From NCBI RefSeq assembly GCF_025822245.1, contig NZ_JACKTL010000026.1, positions 186,001-250,000 on the forward strand: a DNA stretch of 64,000 bases, given 5' to 3'. Source of the DNA: Mycolicibacterium hodleri. GTDB taxonomy: Bacteria; Actinomycetota; Actinomycetes; Mycobacteriales; Mycobacteriaceae. The position numbers and the translations under genes are program-made. Under the pieces are notes generated by a model that saw only the letters and a program-made list of their open reading frames with translations, had not been told where the DNA came from and ran no database searches. Below are positions 45,301-54,628 of the stretch, one piece after another. Every line of letters starts with the position of its first letter. Position 1 is the stretch's first letter.

Positions 45301-45394
45301 GGCGTCCACGGTACTCACCGGACGCGCTCGGCGTGGGCTCGCGGTCACGCCGAGAGTGAACGGGTCCGAACGGACCCCTACTGTGGGCACCGTG

Positions 45395-46426
45395 ATGGGT
45401 GGATTGAACCGGCGCATGATGACGCTGGTGGTGGCGTTGGTCCCGATCGTCGCCTTCGGTCTGCTGCTCTCGGCGGTGCGGGTGCCGTTCGTGGGGCTCG
45501 GTCCGGGTCCGACGTTCAACACCCTCGGCGAGGTCGAGGGGAAAGAGGTCGTCGATGTCAAGGGCACGGACGTGAGACCGACGTCGGGCAACCTGAACAT
45601 GACGACGGTCAGCCAGAGCGACGGCCTCACGCTCGGGCAGGCGCTGCGACTCTGGATGTCGGGCACCGAGCAGCTGGTGCCCCGCGATCTGGTCTACCCG
45701 CCGGACAAGAGCAAGGACGACATCGACAAGGAGAACACCAGCGACTTCAAGCGGTCCGAGGACAGCGCGGAGTACGCGGCGCTCGGCTACCTGAAGTACC
45801 CCAGGGCGGTCACCGTCCAGACCGTTTCCGACCCGGGCCCCTCTGCGGGCAAGTTGGAGGAGGGCGACGCCATCGACCTGGTCGACGACAAGCCGGTGGC
45901 CAACCTCGAGGAGTTCACCGCCGTCCTCAAGGCCACCAAGCCCGGTGACCAGCTGGTGGTCGACTACCGCCGCAAGGGCGGTTCCATCGGCACCGCGACC
46001 ATCACGTTGGGCAAGAACCAGGATCGCGACTACGGGTTTCTCGGCGTCGGTGTGGTCGACGCGCCATGGGCGCCGTTCACCGTCGACTTCAACCTGGCCA
46101 ACATCGGCGGCCCGTCGGCCGGGCTGATGTTCAGCCTCGCGGTCGTGGACAAGCTGACCACCGGTGACCTCAACGGCGGCAAGTTCGTCGCGGGTACCGG
46201 CACCATCAGCGTCGACGGGAAGGTCGGGCCGATCGGCGGCATCACCCACAAGATCTACGCCGCGAAGGAAGCCGGGGCGACGGTGTTCCTGGTGCCCGCC
46301 GAGAATTGCGACGAGGCCAACACCGCCCACGAGGACGATCTGAAGTTGATCAAAGTGGAGAACCTGACCGGCGCCGTCGACGCATTGAAGACCTATTCGG
46401 CTGGTGGCGAACCACCCCATTGCTGA
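45395..46426 (+). CDS. Membrane-anchored PDZ/Lon-type (S16) protease
   Basis: A 343-residue YlbL-type protease (Rv3194c). One N-terminal membrane helix (MTLVVALVPIVAFGLLLSAV, about 9-28) is followed by a PDZ domain (GKLEEGDAIDLVDDKPVANL) and a Lon-like S16 domain with the catalytic Ser in NIGGPSAGLMFSLAV and Lys in GITHKIYAAKEAG. The ATG at 45395 matches the family length; an earlier ATG at 45299 would overlap the divergent gene. It acts at the outer membrane face. It is divergent from the zincin and upstream of UPF0182. Confidence 0.92.
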   Translation: MGGLNRRMMTLVVALVPIVAFGLLLSAVRVPFVGLGPGPTFNTLGEVEGKEVVDVKGTDVRPTSGNLNMTTVSQSDGLTLGQALRLWMSGTEQLVPRDLVYPPDKSKDDIDKENTSDFKRSEDSAEYAALGYLKYPRAVTVQTVSDPGPSAGKLEEGDAIDLVDDKPVANLEEFTAVLKATKPGDQLVVDYRRKGGSIGTATITLGKNQDRDYGFLGVGVVDAPWAPFTVDFNLANIGGPSAGLMFSLAVVDKLTTGDLNGGKFVAGTGTISVDGKVGPIGGITHKIYAAKEAGATVFLVPAENCDEANTAHEDDLKLIKVENLTGAVDALKTYSAGGEPPHC

Positions 46427-46500
46427 GAAACCGCTTTGGTGCGGATGCGTAGAGTTATGGCACGCCGAACCGCGGCGTGACGACCGACTGGAGTTGACGA

Positions 46501-49500
46501 GTGGGGATGCGGCCTGCGGCGCGAATGCCGAAGCTGACTCGACGTAGCCGGATTCTGATCGGGTTCGCCCTTGCGGTGGTGCTCCTGCTGCTGATCGGCC
46601 CGCGCCTGATCGACACCTACGTGGACTGGCTGTGGTTCGGCGAACTCGGATACCGGTCGGTGTTCACCACGACCCTGATGACCCGGGTGATCGTGTTCCT
46701 GGTGACGGCGCTCCTCATCGGCGGCGTGGTGTTCGCCGGGATGGCGCTCGCCTATCGCAATCGCCCGGTGTTCGTCCCCACCGTGGGACCCAACGACCCG
46801 GTCGCCCGGTACCGCACCTCGGTGATGGCCCGGCTGCGGCTGTTCGGCGTCGGCGTGCCCATCTTCATCGGTCTGCTCGCCGGACTGGTGGGGCAGACCT
46901 ATTGGGTGCAGGTGCAGTTGTTCCTGCACGGCGGCGACTTCGGGGTGGCCGATCCGCAGTTCGGCATGGACCTCGGCTTCTACGCCTTCGACCTGCCGTT
47001 CTACCGGCTGGTGCTGAACTTCCTGTTCGTCGCGACGTTCCTCGCCCTGGTGGCGAATCTGCTGGGGCACTACCTCTTCGGTGGCATCCGGCTGGCCGGT
47101 CGCACCGGCGCGCTGAGCCGCTCGGCGCGCATTCAGCTCGTCACCCTGGTCGGCACGCTGGTGCTGCTCAAGGCGTTCGCGTACTGGCTGGACCGCTACG
47201 AACTGCTCAGCCACACGCGCGGCGGCAAGCCGTTCACCGGCGCCGGCTACACCGACATCAACGCCGTGCTGCCCGCCAAGTTGATCCTGTTGGCCATCGC
47301 TCTGATCTGTGCGGTGGCGGTGTTCTCCGCCGTCGTACTCCGCGACTTGCGAATTCCCGCCATCGGGGTGGTGCTCTTGCTGCTGAGCTCGTTGATCGTC
47401 GGTGCGGGCTGGCCGTTGATCGTCGAGCAGTTCAGCGTCAAACCCAATGCCGCGCAGAAGGAAAGCGAATACATCAGTCGCAGCATCACCGCGACTCGGC
47501 AGGCCTACGGGCTCACCGACCAGAACGTCACCTACCGCGACTACACCGGCGACGCGGCCACCACCGCGCAACAGGTGGCCTCGGACCGGGCGACGACGTC
47601 GAACATCCGACTGCTCGACCCCACCATCGTCGGCCCTGCGTTCACGCAGTTCCAGCAGGGCAAGAACTTCTACTCGTTCCCCGATCAGCTGTCGATCGAC
47701 CGCTACGACTCCAACGGGAACCTGCGTGACTACGTGGTCGCGGCGCGGGAACTCAACCCCGACCGGTTGATCGAGAACCAGCGCGACTGGATCAACCGCC
47801 ACACCGTCTACACCCACGGCAACGGCTTCATCGCCTCCCCAGCCAACACGGTCCGCGGCGTCGCGAACGATCCCAACCAGAACGGCGGCTATCCCGAGTT
47901 CCTGGCGAGCGTCGTCGGCGCCAACGGCAGTGTCGTGTCGCCGGGGCCGGCACCGCTGGACCAGCCGCGCATCTACTACGGCCCCGTCATCGCCGACACG
48001 GCCGAGGACTACGCGATCGTCGGCAAGAACGGCGCCGACCGCGAGTACGACTACGAGACCAACACCGACACGAAGAACTACACCTACAGCGGCAGCGGTG
48101 GCGTGCCGGTCGGCAACTGGCTTGCGCGCAGCGTGTTCGCGGCCAAGTACGCCGAGCGGAACTTCCTGTTCTCCAACGTGATCGGCGAGAACAGCAAGAT
48201 CCTCTTCAACCGCGACCCGGCGAAGCGCGTCGAGGCGGTCGCCCCGTGGCTGACCACCGACACCAGCGTGTACCCGGCCATCGTCAACAAGAGGATGGTC
48301 TGGATCGTCGACGGGTACACCACCCTGGACAACATCCCGTACTCGGAGTTGACGTCGCTGTCCTCGGCGACGGCCGACTCCAACGAGGTGGCGCTAAACC
48401 GCCTGGCGCTGGACAAGCAGGTGTCCTACATCCGCAACTCGGTCAAGGCCACCGTCGACGCCTACGACGGCACCGTCACGCTGTACGCCCAGGACGAGAC
48501 CGACCCCGTGCTCAAGGCGTGGGAGGCGGTCTTCCCCGGCACGGTGAAGCCGAAGTCGGACATCTCGCCGGAGCTGCAGCAGCACCTGCGCTATCCCGAG
48601 GACCTGTTCAAGGTGCAACGGGCGCTGTTGGCGAAGTATCACGTCAACGACCCGGTGACGTTCTTCTCGACGTCGGACTTCTGGGACGTGCCGCTGGACC
48701 CCAACCCGACGGCCAGCAGTTTCCAGCCGCCGTACTACATCGTCGCCAAGGACATTGCGTCCAACGACAATTCGGCCTCGTTCCAGCTGACGAGCGCGAT
48801 GAACAGATTCCGCCGAGACTTCCTGGCGGCCTACATCAGCGCGAGTTCGGATCCGGCCACCTACGGCAAGATCACGGTGCTGACCATCCCGGGTCAGGTG
48901 AACGGTCCGAAGCTGGCCTTCAACGCGATCAGCACCGACACCGCGGTCAGCCAGGACCTCGGCGTCATCGGCCGCGACAACCAGAACCGCATCCGCTGGG
49001 GCAATCTGCTGACGTTGCCGGTGGCGCAGGGCGGTCTGCTCTACGTCGCGCCGGTCTACGCCTCGCCGGGTGCCAGTGACGCGGCGTCGTCGTACCCACG
49101 CCTGATTCGCGTGGCGATGATGTACAACGACAAGGTCGGCTACGGCCCGACGGTCAGCGACGCGCTGGACGAATTGTTCGGTGCGGGTGCGGGAGCCACG
49201 GCGACCGGTCCCGCCCCGACGCTGCTGCCGAACGGTCAACCGCCGGCCGCCGCGGCGGCGAACCCGCAGCCCGGCCAGCCGCCGGCCCCACCGCCTGCCA
49301 ACCAGCAGGGTCAGGCCCCCGAGGTGCCCACTCCGGTGGCCGTCCCGGGCGGACCGACCCAGCTGTCGGCGGCGAAGGCTGCGGCGCTGCAGGGCGTTCA
49401 GACGGCACTGGACGCCATGCAGACGGCTCAGCAGAGTGGCAACTTCGCCGAGTACGGTCAGGCGTTGCAGAACTTGGACGACGCCATGGCCAAGTACCGC

Positions 49501-49512
49501 GAGGCGAAGTAG
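46501..49512 (+). CDS. UPF0182 family large membrane protein
   Basis: A 1003-residue UPF0182 protein (Rv3193c). Seven membrane segments lie in the first ~330 residues, e.g. [59 protein letters not shown] and [21 protein letters not shown] large extracytoplasmic domain follows (about 340-900), then a Pro/Ala/Gln-rich low-complexity stretch and a C-terminal helical hairpin. The GTG at 46501 is chosen; an ATG at 46507 is equally good. It is widely conserved in actinobacteria and its function is unknown. The preceding PDZ protease may act in the same envelope process. Confidence 0.93.
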   Translation: MGMRPAARMPKLTRRSRILIGFALAVVLLLLIGPRLIDTYVDWLWFGELGYRSVFTTTLMTRVIVFLVTALLIGGVVFAGMALAYRNRPVFVPTVGPNDPVARYRTSVMARLRLFGVGVPIFIGLLAGLVGQTYWVQVQLFLHGGDFGVADPQFGMDLGFYAFDLPFYRLVLNFLFVATFLALVANLLGHYLFGGIRLAGRTGALSRSARIQLVTLVGTLVLLKAFAYWLDRYELLSHTRGGKPFTGAGYTDINAVLPAKLILLAIALICAVAVFSAVVLRDLRIPAIGVVLLLLSSLIVGAGWPLIVEQFSVKPNAAQKESEYISRSITATRQAYGLTDQNVTYRDYTGDAATTAQQVASDRATTSNIRLLDPTIVGPAFTQFQQGKNFYSFPDQLSIDRYDSNGNLRDYVVAARELNPDRLIENQRDWINRHTVYTHGNGFIASPANTVRGVANDPNQNGGYPEFLASVVGANGSVVSPGPAPLDQPRIYYGPVIADTAEDYAIVGKNGADREYDYETNTDTKNYTYSGSGGVPVGNWLARSVFAAKYAERNFLFSNVIGENSKILFNRDPAKRVEAVAPWLTTDTSVYPAIVNKRMVWIVDGYTTLDNIPYSELTSLSSATADSNEVALNRLALDKQVSYIRNSVKATVDAYDGTVTLYAQDETDPVLKAWEAVFPGTVKPKSDISPELQQHLRYPEDLFKVQRALLAKYHVNDPVTFFSTSDFWDVPLDPNPTASSFQPPYYIVAKDIASNDNSASFQLTSAMNRFRRDFLAAYISASSDPATYGKITVLTIPGQVNGPKLAFNAISTDTAVSQDLGVIGRDNQNRIRWGNLLTLPVAQGGLLYVAPVYASPGASDAASSYPRLIRVAMMYNDKVGYGPTVSDALDELFGAGAGATATGPAPTLLPNGQPPAAAAANPQPGQPPAPPPANQQGQAPEVPTPVAVPGGPTQLSAAKAAALQGVQTALDAMQTAQQSGNFAEYGQALQNLDDAMAKYREAK

Positions 49513-49529
49513 TCCCCTAGGGTCGTTCG

Positions 49530-52500
49530 GTGCGTTATCGGGTGCTCGGGCCACTGAGGGTGGTGCGCGGGGACTCCGAGGCGCCGGTCGACGTCGGCCC
49601 GCTCAAGCAGCGCGCCGTGCTCGCGGTGCTGCTGCTGGCCCAGGGGCGGGTCGTCTCCGTCGACCGGCTGGTCGACGCGGTGTGGGGCGACGAGGTCCCG
49701 GGGAGCGCGACGGCCAGTCTGCAGGCCTACGTGTCGAATCTGCGTCGGGCGCTTCGCGGCGGCTCGGGAACCGCGGAGGCGGCGTCCGCCTCGCCGATCG
49801 TTCGGCAGTCGCCGGGGTACTACTTGGCCGCCGACCCGGACGACGTCGACCTGAGCGTCTTCGCTTCGGCGGTCGGACGCGCGGCGTCGGCGGTGGAAGC
49901 GCACGACTGGCACGTGGCGCTCGAGCGGACCGACGCCGCAATGTCGTTGTGGCGCGGGAACTTTCTGGAGGATCTCCGGGACCAGCCGTGGGTCGGCCCG
50001 GAGGCGTCGGCGGCCGAGGCGATGCGGCAGGACTGCCTCGACTACCGCATCACCGCGCTGTTGGCTACGGGTCGGGTGCCCCTTGCGCTGGCGGCGGCCA
50101 CTCGGCTGAACGCGGCGGATCCGTTGTCCGACCGCGCCTGCTGGTTGCACGTCTTGGCGCTCTACCGGGCCGGCCGGACCTCCGACGCGCTGGAGGCCTA
50201 CACCCGCCACGCCCGCACGCTGGACGACGAGCTGGGGCTGCAGCCGGGTTCGGAGCTGCGAGAGCTGCAGACCGCCATCCTGCGGCAGGCGCCGGAACTC
50301 GCCGCGTGGCCGCGACCTCCGGAATGGACGGGGGCCGCCGAGGTGGCCACCCCGACGGTCACGACGCCGGTGGCGGCCGAACCGGTCGAGTCGCCGCGGC
50401 ACGGCACTCTGGTCGGACGGCAACGCGAGTTGGCCACGGTCGCCGGACTTCTCGCCGACGTGTCCGGCGGTGCGACGCGGTGGCTGGTGCTGTCGGGTCC
50501 GCCGGGGATCGGTAAGACCCGGCTGGCCGAGGAGGTGGCCGGGCGGGTCGCCGAGGTCGACGGCCGGGTGGTGTGGATCAGCTGTCCCGACGAGTCGGCG
50601 ACCCCGCCGTGGTGGCCGATGCGCCAGCTGGTGCGGGCGCTGGGCGCCGACGCCGACGAGTTTCTGCAGGTGCCGGATGACGCGGACCCCGACACGGCGA
50701 GATTCCGTGTCTACGAACGGGTTCAGAGCCTGCTCGAGTCGGTGCGCGACGTCCGGGCCGTCGTCGTCGACGACGTGCAGTGGGCGGATTCGGCGTCGAC
50801 GAGCTGCCTGGCCTACGTAGCAGGCGCCCTGCGGGACCATCCCGTCGCGATCGTGGTGACCGTCCGCGACGGCGAACACACCCCCGAACTGAGGCGGCTG
50901 CTCGGCACGGTCGCCCGCGGCGCGCGCAACCGGCACGTCGAGGTGCCCGCACTGTCGACGCTCGACGTGGCCGCGCTGGCGACTCAGGTCGCCGACGAGA
51001 CCGTCACCCCGGCCGAGGCGGCCACCCTCGCCGAGCGAACCGGGGGCAACCCGTTCTTCGTGTGCGAATACGCGCGGCTGCCGCGAGACGAGCGGCAGGG
51101 CAACGAGATTCCCGTTGCGGTGAAGTCGGTGCTGGACCGGCGCTTCGCCGGGCTGGACCCGGCCGTCCTGCAGATGCTGCGCACCGCGGCGGTCGTCGGC
51201 GACGACGTCGACGTGGCGGTGCTCGCGAAGGCCACCCGCCTCGAGGTGGACACCCTGGCCGACTACCTCGACGAGGCCGCCGACGAACGCATCGTGGTGC
51301 CGTCACACACCGGTGACGGGTACGCCTTCGCCCACGGACTGCTGCGCGAACAGCTGATCGCCAGCATGCCGGCACTTCGCCGACAACGCCTGCACGCCAG
51401 GGTCGCCGAGGTGTTGGCCGACGGCGTGGGGGCCGACGCGCTGACGCGGCGGGCGGTGCACCTGGTGGCGGCGCAGCCGTTGGTGGAACCCGACGTCGTG
51501 GTCGAGGCGTGTCGTCGCGCGGCCGAGGAGGCCACCGAGCGGTGGAGTTCCGACATCGCGGCGACGTGGTGGCAGGCCGCGCTGGACGCCTACGACCGAC
51601 TGCCCGCCTCGGCGCGCGACGAGGGCGAACGGGACGCGCTGACGGTGGCAATGCTCGAGGCCCATTCCCGTGCTGGCAGAGGACGATTGGTCCTCACGAC
51701 CGTAGAGCGGTACCTGATCGAGGCGCTTCGGGCGGGGCGGACGACGACCGCGGGCTTGGTGGCCAGTGCGCTGCTGCGGGCCAGCGGTGCGTGGCCGTGG
51801 CTCGCACCGGGGGAGGACCCCGGCGACCTGCTGAGGGTGCTGGAGGATGCGGCGGAGGTGGCCGACCGGGATGTCGGTGCGGGCGCTCGCGTACTGGCCG
51901 CGCTGGCGGTGGGACACTGCTACAACCCGGACCCCGAGGTGCCGGCGGCGTATCTGGACCGGGCCGAGCAGCTTGCCGAGTCGACCGGCGATCCCGACGT
52001 CCTCGCCGACGTGCTGACGGGACGCCTGATCACCTACTCCGGGGTGGCGACCGCCAGTGAGCGCACCCTCGTCTGGGCTGAGCGCCTGAACGCGCTGCGG
52101 CACAGTCGCTCCCGCGAGGATCGGGTGATCTCGAATTCCGTGTGCACGATGTCCGAGATGAACCTGGGCGACGTCGACGCGGCGGCGCGCCGCTTGGCGG
52201 TCGGCATCGAGGGCAGCGAGGCGCTGGTGTTGCCGGTGATGCGGGCCCAGTTGCGCTGGATGGAGGCGGTGCTCGCGGTGTGGCGCGGTGACTTCGCCGA
52301 AGCCGAGCGGCACCACCGCATCGCGGCCCACGTTCACGAGCAGACCGAATTGTACGGCGCCGGTAGCGGTTTGATGGCAGAGGTGTCGTTGCTGCGGGAG
52401 ACCGGCGGTCCCATCGACCCGCAGTGGCTGACGATGGCGGCCACGCCGGAGACCGGGGGGCAGAGCATGGCGGACCTGGTCAGGACCTCCCTGCTGACCG

Positions 52501-52973
52501 TCGCCGACGGGCCGGAGGTGGCGTCGGTCGCCGAGGCGTTGCTGTCGGACTGGCTGGCCACGCGGGTGCGGCCCCACGTGTGGACGACGCTGGGGCACCT
52601 CGTGTTGCTCGCCCACCTCGCCGCGGACAGCGGGCTGACGCGCTACGCCGACGCGCTCCTGGAGGAGCTGCAACCGTTCGGCGACCGGATCGCCGTGGTC
52701 GGCCAGATTGGCGTCGTGGGGCCGGTGGCGCTGGCGACGGCCCGGCTGCACCTGCTCGCCGGTGACCGCGACCAGGCGCGGGCCGACGCGGCGCGGGCCA
52801 GGGACGTCGCCGAGCGGACCGGTGCGACACCGACGTTGGTGCGGTGCGCGCTGCTGGCCGCGGAGTTGAGCGAGTCGGCTGTCGAGCGGCGCGCCCTGGC
52901 GGCGGAGGTCGCGGTCGACGCCCGGCGCCTCGGAATGCTCGGGGTGGAAGCCGCCGCGCTCGCGCTCGCCTGA
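49530..52973 (+). CDS. SARP/AfsR-type regulator with ATPase and TPR domains
   Basis: A 1147-residue regulator. Domains in order: winged-helix DNA-binding OmpR-type (about 1-95; LKQRAVLAVLLLAQGRVV, SNLRRALRG), BTAD tetratricopeptide domain (about 100-250; RYTRHARTLDDELGLQPG-type), an AAA/NB-ARC ATPase (about 295-560; LSGPPGIGKTRLAEEV Walker A, VVVDDVQWAD Walker B), then a long helical TPR-like tail (about 600-1147). This is the AfsR/large SARP layout, typically activating secondary metabolism genes. The GTG at 49530 is chosen. The next gene, an FAD oxidoreductase, is preceded by heptamer repeats of the kind SARPs bind. Confidence 0.9.
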   Translation: MRYRVLGPLRVVRGDSEAPVDVGPLKQRAVLAVLLLAQGRVVSVDRLVDAVWGDEVPGSATASLQAYVSNLRRALRGGSGTAEAASASPIVRQSPGYYLAADPDDVDLSVFASAVGRAASAVEAHDWHVALERTDAAMSLWRGNFLEDLRDQPWVGPEASAAEAMRQDCLDYRITALLATGRVPLALAAATRLNAADPLSDRACWLHVLALYRAGRTSDALEAYTRHARTLDDELGLQPGSELRELQTAILRQAPELAAWPRPPEWTGAAEVATPTVTTPVAAEPVESPRHGTLVGRQRELATVAGLLADVSGGATRWLVLSGPPGIGKTRLAEEVAGRVAEVDGRVVWISCPDESATPPWWPMRQLVRALGADADEFLQVPDDADPDTARFRVYERVQSLLESVRDVRAVVVDDVQWADSASTSCLAYVAGALRDHPVAIVVTVRDGEHTPELRRLLGTVARGARNRHVEVPALSTLDVAALATQVADETVTPAEAATLAERTGGNPFFVCEYARLPRDERQGNEIPVAVKSVLDRRFAGLDPAVLQMLRTAAVVGDDVDVAVLAKATRLEVDTLADYLDEAADERIVVPSHTGDGYAFAHGLLREQLIASMPALRRQRLHARVAEVLADGVGADALTRRAVHLVAAQPLVEPDVVVEACRRAAEEATERWSSDIAATWWQAALDAYDRLPASARDEGERDALTVAMLEAHSRAGRGRLVLTTVERYLIEALRAGRTTTAGLVASALLRASGAWPWLAPGEDPGDLLRVLEDAAEVADRDVGAGARVLAALAVGHCYNPDPEVPAAYLDRAEQLAESTGDPDVLADVLTGRLITYSGVATASERTLVWAERLNALRHSRSREDRVISNSVCTMSEMNLGDVDAAARRLAVGIEGSEALVLPVMRAQLRWMEAVLAVWRGDFAEAERHHRIAAHVHEQTELYGAGSGLMAEVSLLRETGGPIDPQWLTMAATPETGGQSMADLVRTSLLTVADGPEVASVAEALLSDWLATRVRPHVWTTLGHLVLLAHLAADSGLTRYADALLEELQPFGDRIAVVGQIGVVGPVALATARLHLLAGDRDQARADAARARDVAERTGATPTLVRCALLAAELSESAVERRALAAEVAVDARRLGMLGVEAAALALA

Positions 52974-52987
52974 CCGCCGTTGGTCGA

Positions 52988-53020
52988 TTCTTGGAGCCGC
53001 GGGTCCAAGAAACGTCCAAG
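52988..53020 (+). promoter_or_regulatory. Probable SARP operator: 11-bp-phased heptamer repeats
   Basis: GTCCAAG occurs at 53003-53009 and again at 53014-53020, spaced 11 bp start to start, the phasing SARP regulators bind. A third copy lies inverted at 52989-52995, making the palindrome TTCTTGGA-N8-TCCAAGAA (52988-52995, 53004-53011). The site is 15 bp past the regulator stop and 54 bp before the oxidoreductase ATG. Confidence 0.7.
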
Positions 53021-53073
53021 CGCCGCGCGTGATCCTTTCGGTCGACGACAGAGTCCCGTTGAAAGGATCCCCG

Positions 53074-54432
53074 ATGAATTCCGTGACCATGATCGACGCC
53101 GACGGCCTGGAGCTGTTGCGCAGCTACGTCAGCGCACCCGTCGCGCTGCCTGGAGAGCGTGTCTACGACCGGGCGGCGCCGTGGAACGTGGCGGTGCCCG
53201 TGCGCCCCGCTGCGGTGGTCCTGGCGGCCACGGCGACCCACGTCGCCGAGGTCATGCGGTTCGCCGGTGAGCGAGGCTTGCGGGTGGCGGTGCAGGCGAC
53301 CGGTCACGGCGCCGTCCCGATCGGTGCCGACACGGTGTTGGTGTTGACCGCCGGGCTGAGCGAATGCGTGGTCGACCCCGACGCGCGGACCGCTCGCGTG
53401 GGAGCCGGCGTCCGGTGGCAGACGGTGTTGGACGCGGCCACGCCGCACGGTCTGGCGCCGCTGTGTGGTTCGGCTCCCGCGGTGGGCGTCGTCGGCTTCC
53501 TCACCGGCGGGGGAATCGGTCCGCTGGTGCGCACCGTGGGGCTGTCCGCCGACCACGTCCGGGCCTTCGAGCTGGTCACCGGTGCCGGCGAGGTGCTGCG
53601 CGTGACGCCCGAGGAGCATGCCGACCTGTTCTGGGGCGTGCGGGGCGGCAAGTCGACGCTGGGCGTGGTCACCACGGTGGAGATCGACCTGCTGCCGATC
53701 AGCGAATTCTTTGGTGGCGCACTCTTCTTCGACGGGGGGCACGCCGGCGACGTCATGGGGGAGTGGCAGCGGTGGACGGCCGACCTGCCCGACACCGTCA
53801 ACACCTCGATCTGCATCCAGCAGCTGCCGCCGCTGCCGGGCATCCCCGAGCCGCTGGCGGGTCGGATGACGGTCGCGGTGCGGTACACGGCGGTGGGTGA
53901 CGTCGCGGAGGCTCAGCTGCTGCTGCAGCCGATGCGCGAGGCCGCACCGGTGCTGATCGACGCCGTCGGGGTGCTGCCGTACGCGGCGATCGGTGCGGTC
54001 CACGCCGACCCCGTGGACCCGATGCCCACCCACGAAGACCACGCGCTGCTGCGCGAGCTGACCGCCGAGACGGTCGACGCGATCCTCGCCGCGTGTGGGC
54101 CGGGGTCGGGGTCGCCGCAGACGATCGTCGAACTGCGGCTTCTCGGTGGGGAGTTGGCGCGCGAGCCGCGGCACCGTAGCGCGTTCTGCCATCGCAACGC
54201 CGCCTACGCGCTGTCGGTCATCGGCGTGCTCGCCCCGCCGGCCGGTGAGGCCGTCGCCGCCCACGCCGCCGACCTGGTCGCCGCGGTGGCGCCGTGGGCG
54301 ACGGGTGGGCAGATGCCCAACTTCGCGGCGTCCAACGATCCGGGCCGTCCCGCGCGCTGCTACAACGAGGACGCGCTGCACTGGTTGAGGGCACTCGCCC
54401 GACGCTACGATCCGGCCTCCGTGATGCGCTGA
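53074..54432 (+). CDS. FAD-dependent oxidoreductase (BBE/VAO type)
   Basis: A 452-residue flavoprotein of the vanillyl-alcohol oxidase/PCMH fold with a berberine-bridge-like C-terminus. The FAD domain contains AVPVRPAAVVLAATATHVAE, the His of VQATGHGAVPIG (the position of covalent 8α-histidyl FAD), CGSAPAVGVVGFLTGGG, and LFWGVRGGKSTLGVVTTVEI. The C-terminal YNEDALHWLRALARRYDP matches the BBE motif (YxxNxxxLxxVKxxYDP type). A signal peptide is not seen. The ATG at 53074 follows AAAGGA. It probably oxidises an alcohol or sugar; regulation by the upstream SARP-type gene is inferred. Confidence 0.9.
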   Translation: MNSVTMIDADGLELLRSYVSAPVALPGERVYDRAAPWNVAVPVRPAAVVLAATATHVAEVMRFAGERGLRVAVQATGHGAVPIGADTVLVLTAGLSECVVDPDARTARVGAGVRWQTVLDAATPHGLAPLCGSAPAVGVVGFLTGGGIGPLVRTVGLSADHVRAFELVTGAGEVLRVTPEEHADLFWGVRGGKSTLGVVTTVEIDLLPISEFFGGALFFDGGHAGDVMGEWQRWTADLPDTVNTSICIQQLPPLPGIPEPLAGRMTVAVRYTAVGDVAEAQLLLQPMREAAPVLIDAVGVLPYAAIGAVHADPVDPMPTHEDHALLRELTAETVDAILAACGPGSGSPQTIVELRLLGGELAREPRHRSAFCHRNAAYALSVIGVLAPPAGEAVAAHAADLVAAVAPWATGGQMPNFAASNDPGRPARCYNEDALHWLRALARRYDPASVMR

Positions 54433-54483
54433 GCAGCCGATTTGGAGGTATGGGGGCTGCTCGGTAACCTTGTGTTCACCCGT

Positions 54484-54557
54484 CGCGGGGTGGAGCAGCT
54501 CGGTAGCTCGCTGGGCTCATAACCCAGAGGTCGCAGGTTCGAATCCTGTCCCCGCTA
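54484..54557 (+). tRNA. Initiator tRNA-fMet (CAT)
   Basis: A 74-nt cloverleaf: acceptor CGCGGGG/CCCCGCT with a C1·U72 mismatch, D arm GAGC-GCTC, anticodon stem CTGGG/CCCAG with anticodon CAT, T arm GCAGG-TTCGAAT-CCTGT and discriminator A. The unpaired first acceptor position and three consecutive G:C pairs below the anticodon loop are the marks of initiator tRNA. CCA is not encoded (CTA follows). The 3' end is the likely integration target of the adjacent element. Confidence 0.95.
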
Positions 54558-54563
54558 CTAGGC

Positions 54564-54599
54564 AAAACGGCCCTCGGAGATCCCTCCGGGGGCCGTTTT
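54564..54599 (+). terminator. Intrinsic terminator after tRNA-fMet
   Basis: AAAACGGCCC (54564-54573) pairs with GGGCCGTTTT (54590-54599) around an inner CGGAG/CTCCG stem, ending in TTTT. It is a good intrinsic terminator for the tRNA, and works in reverse for the integrase. Confidence 0.85.
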
Positions 54600-54628
54600 C
54601 ATGCCACTTGTGAACGGATTTGTGAACG

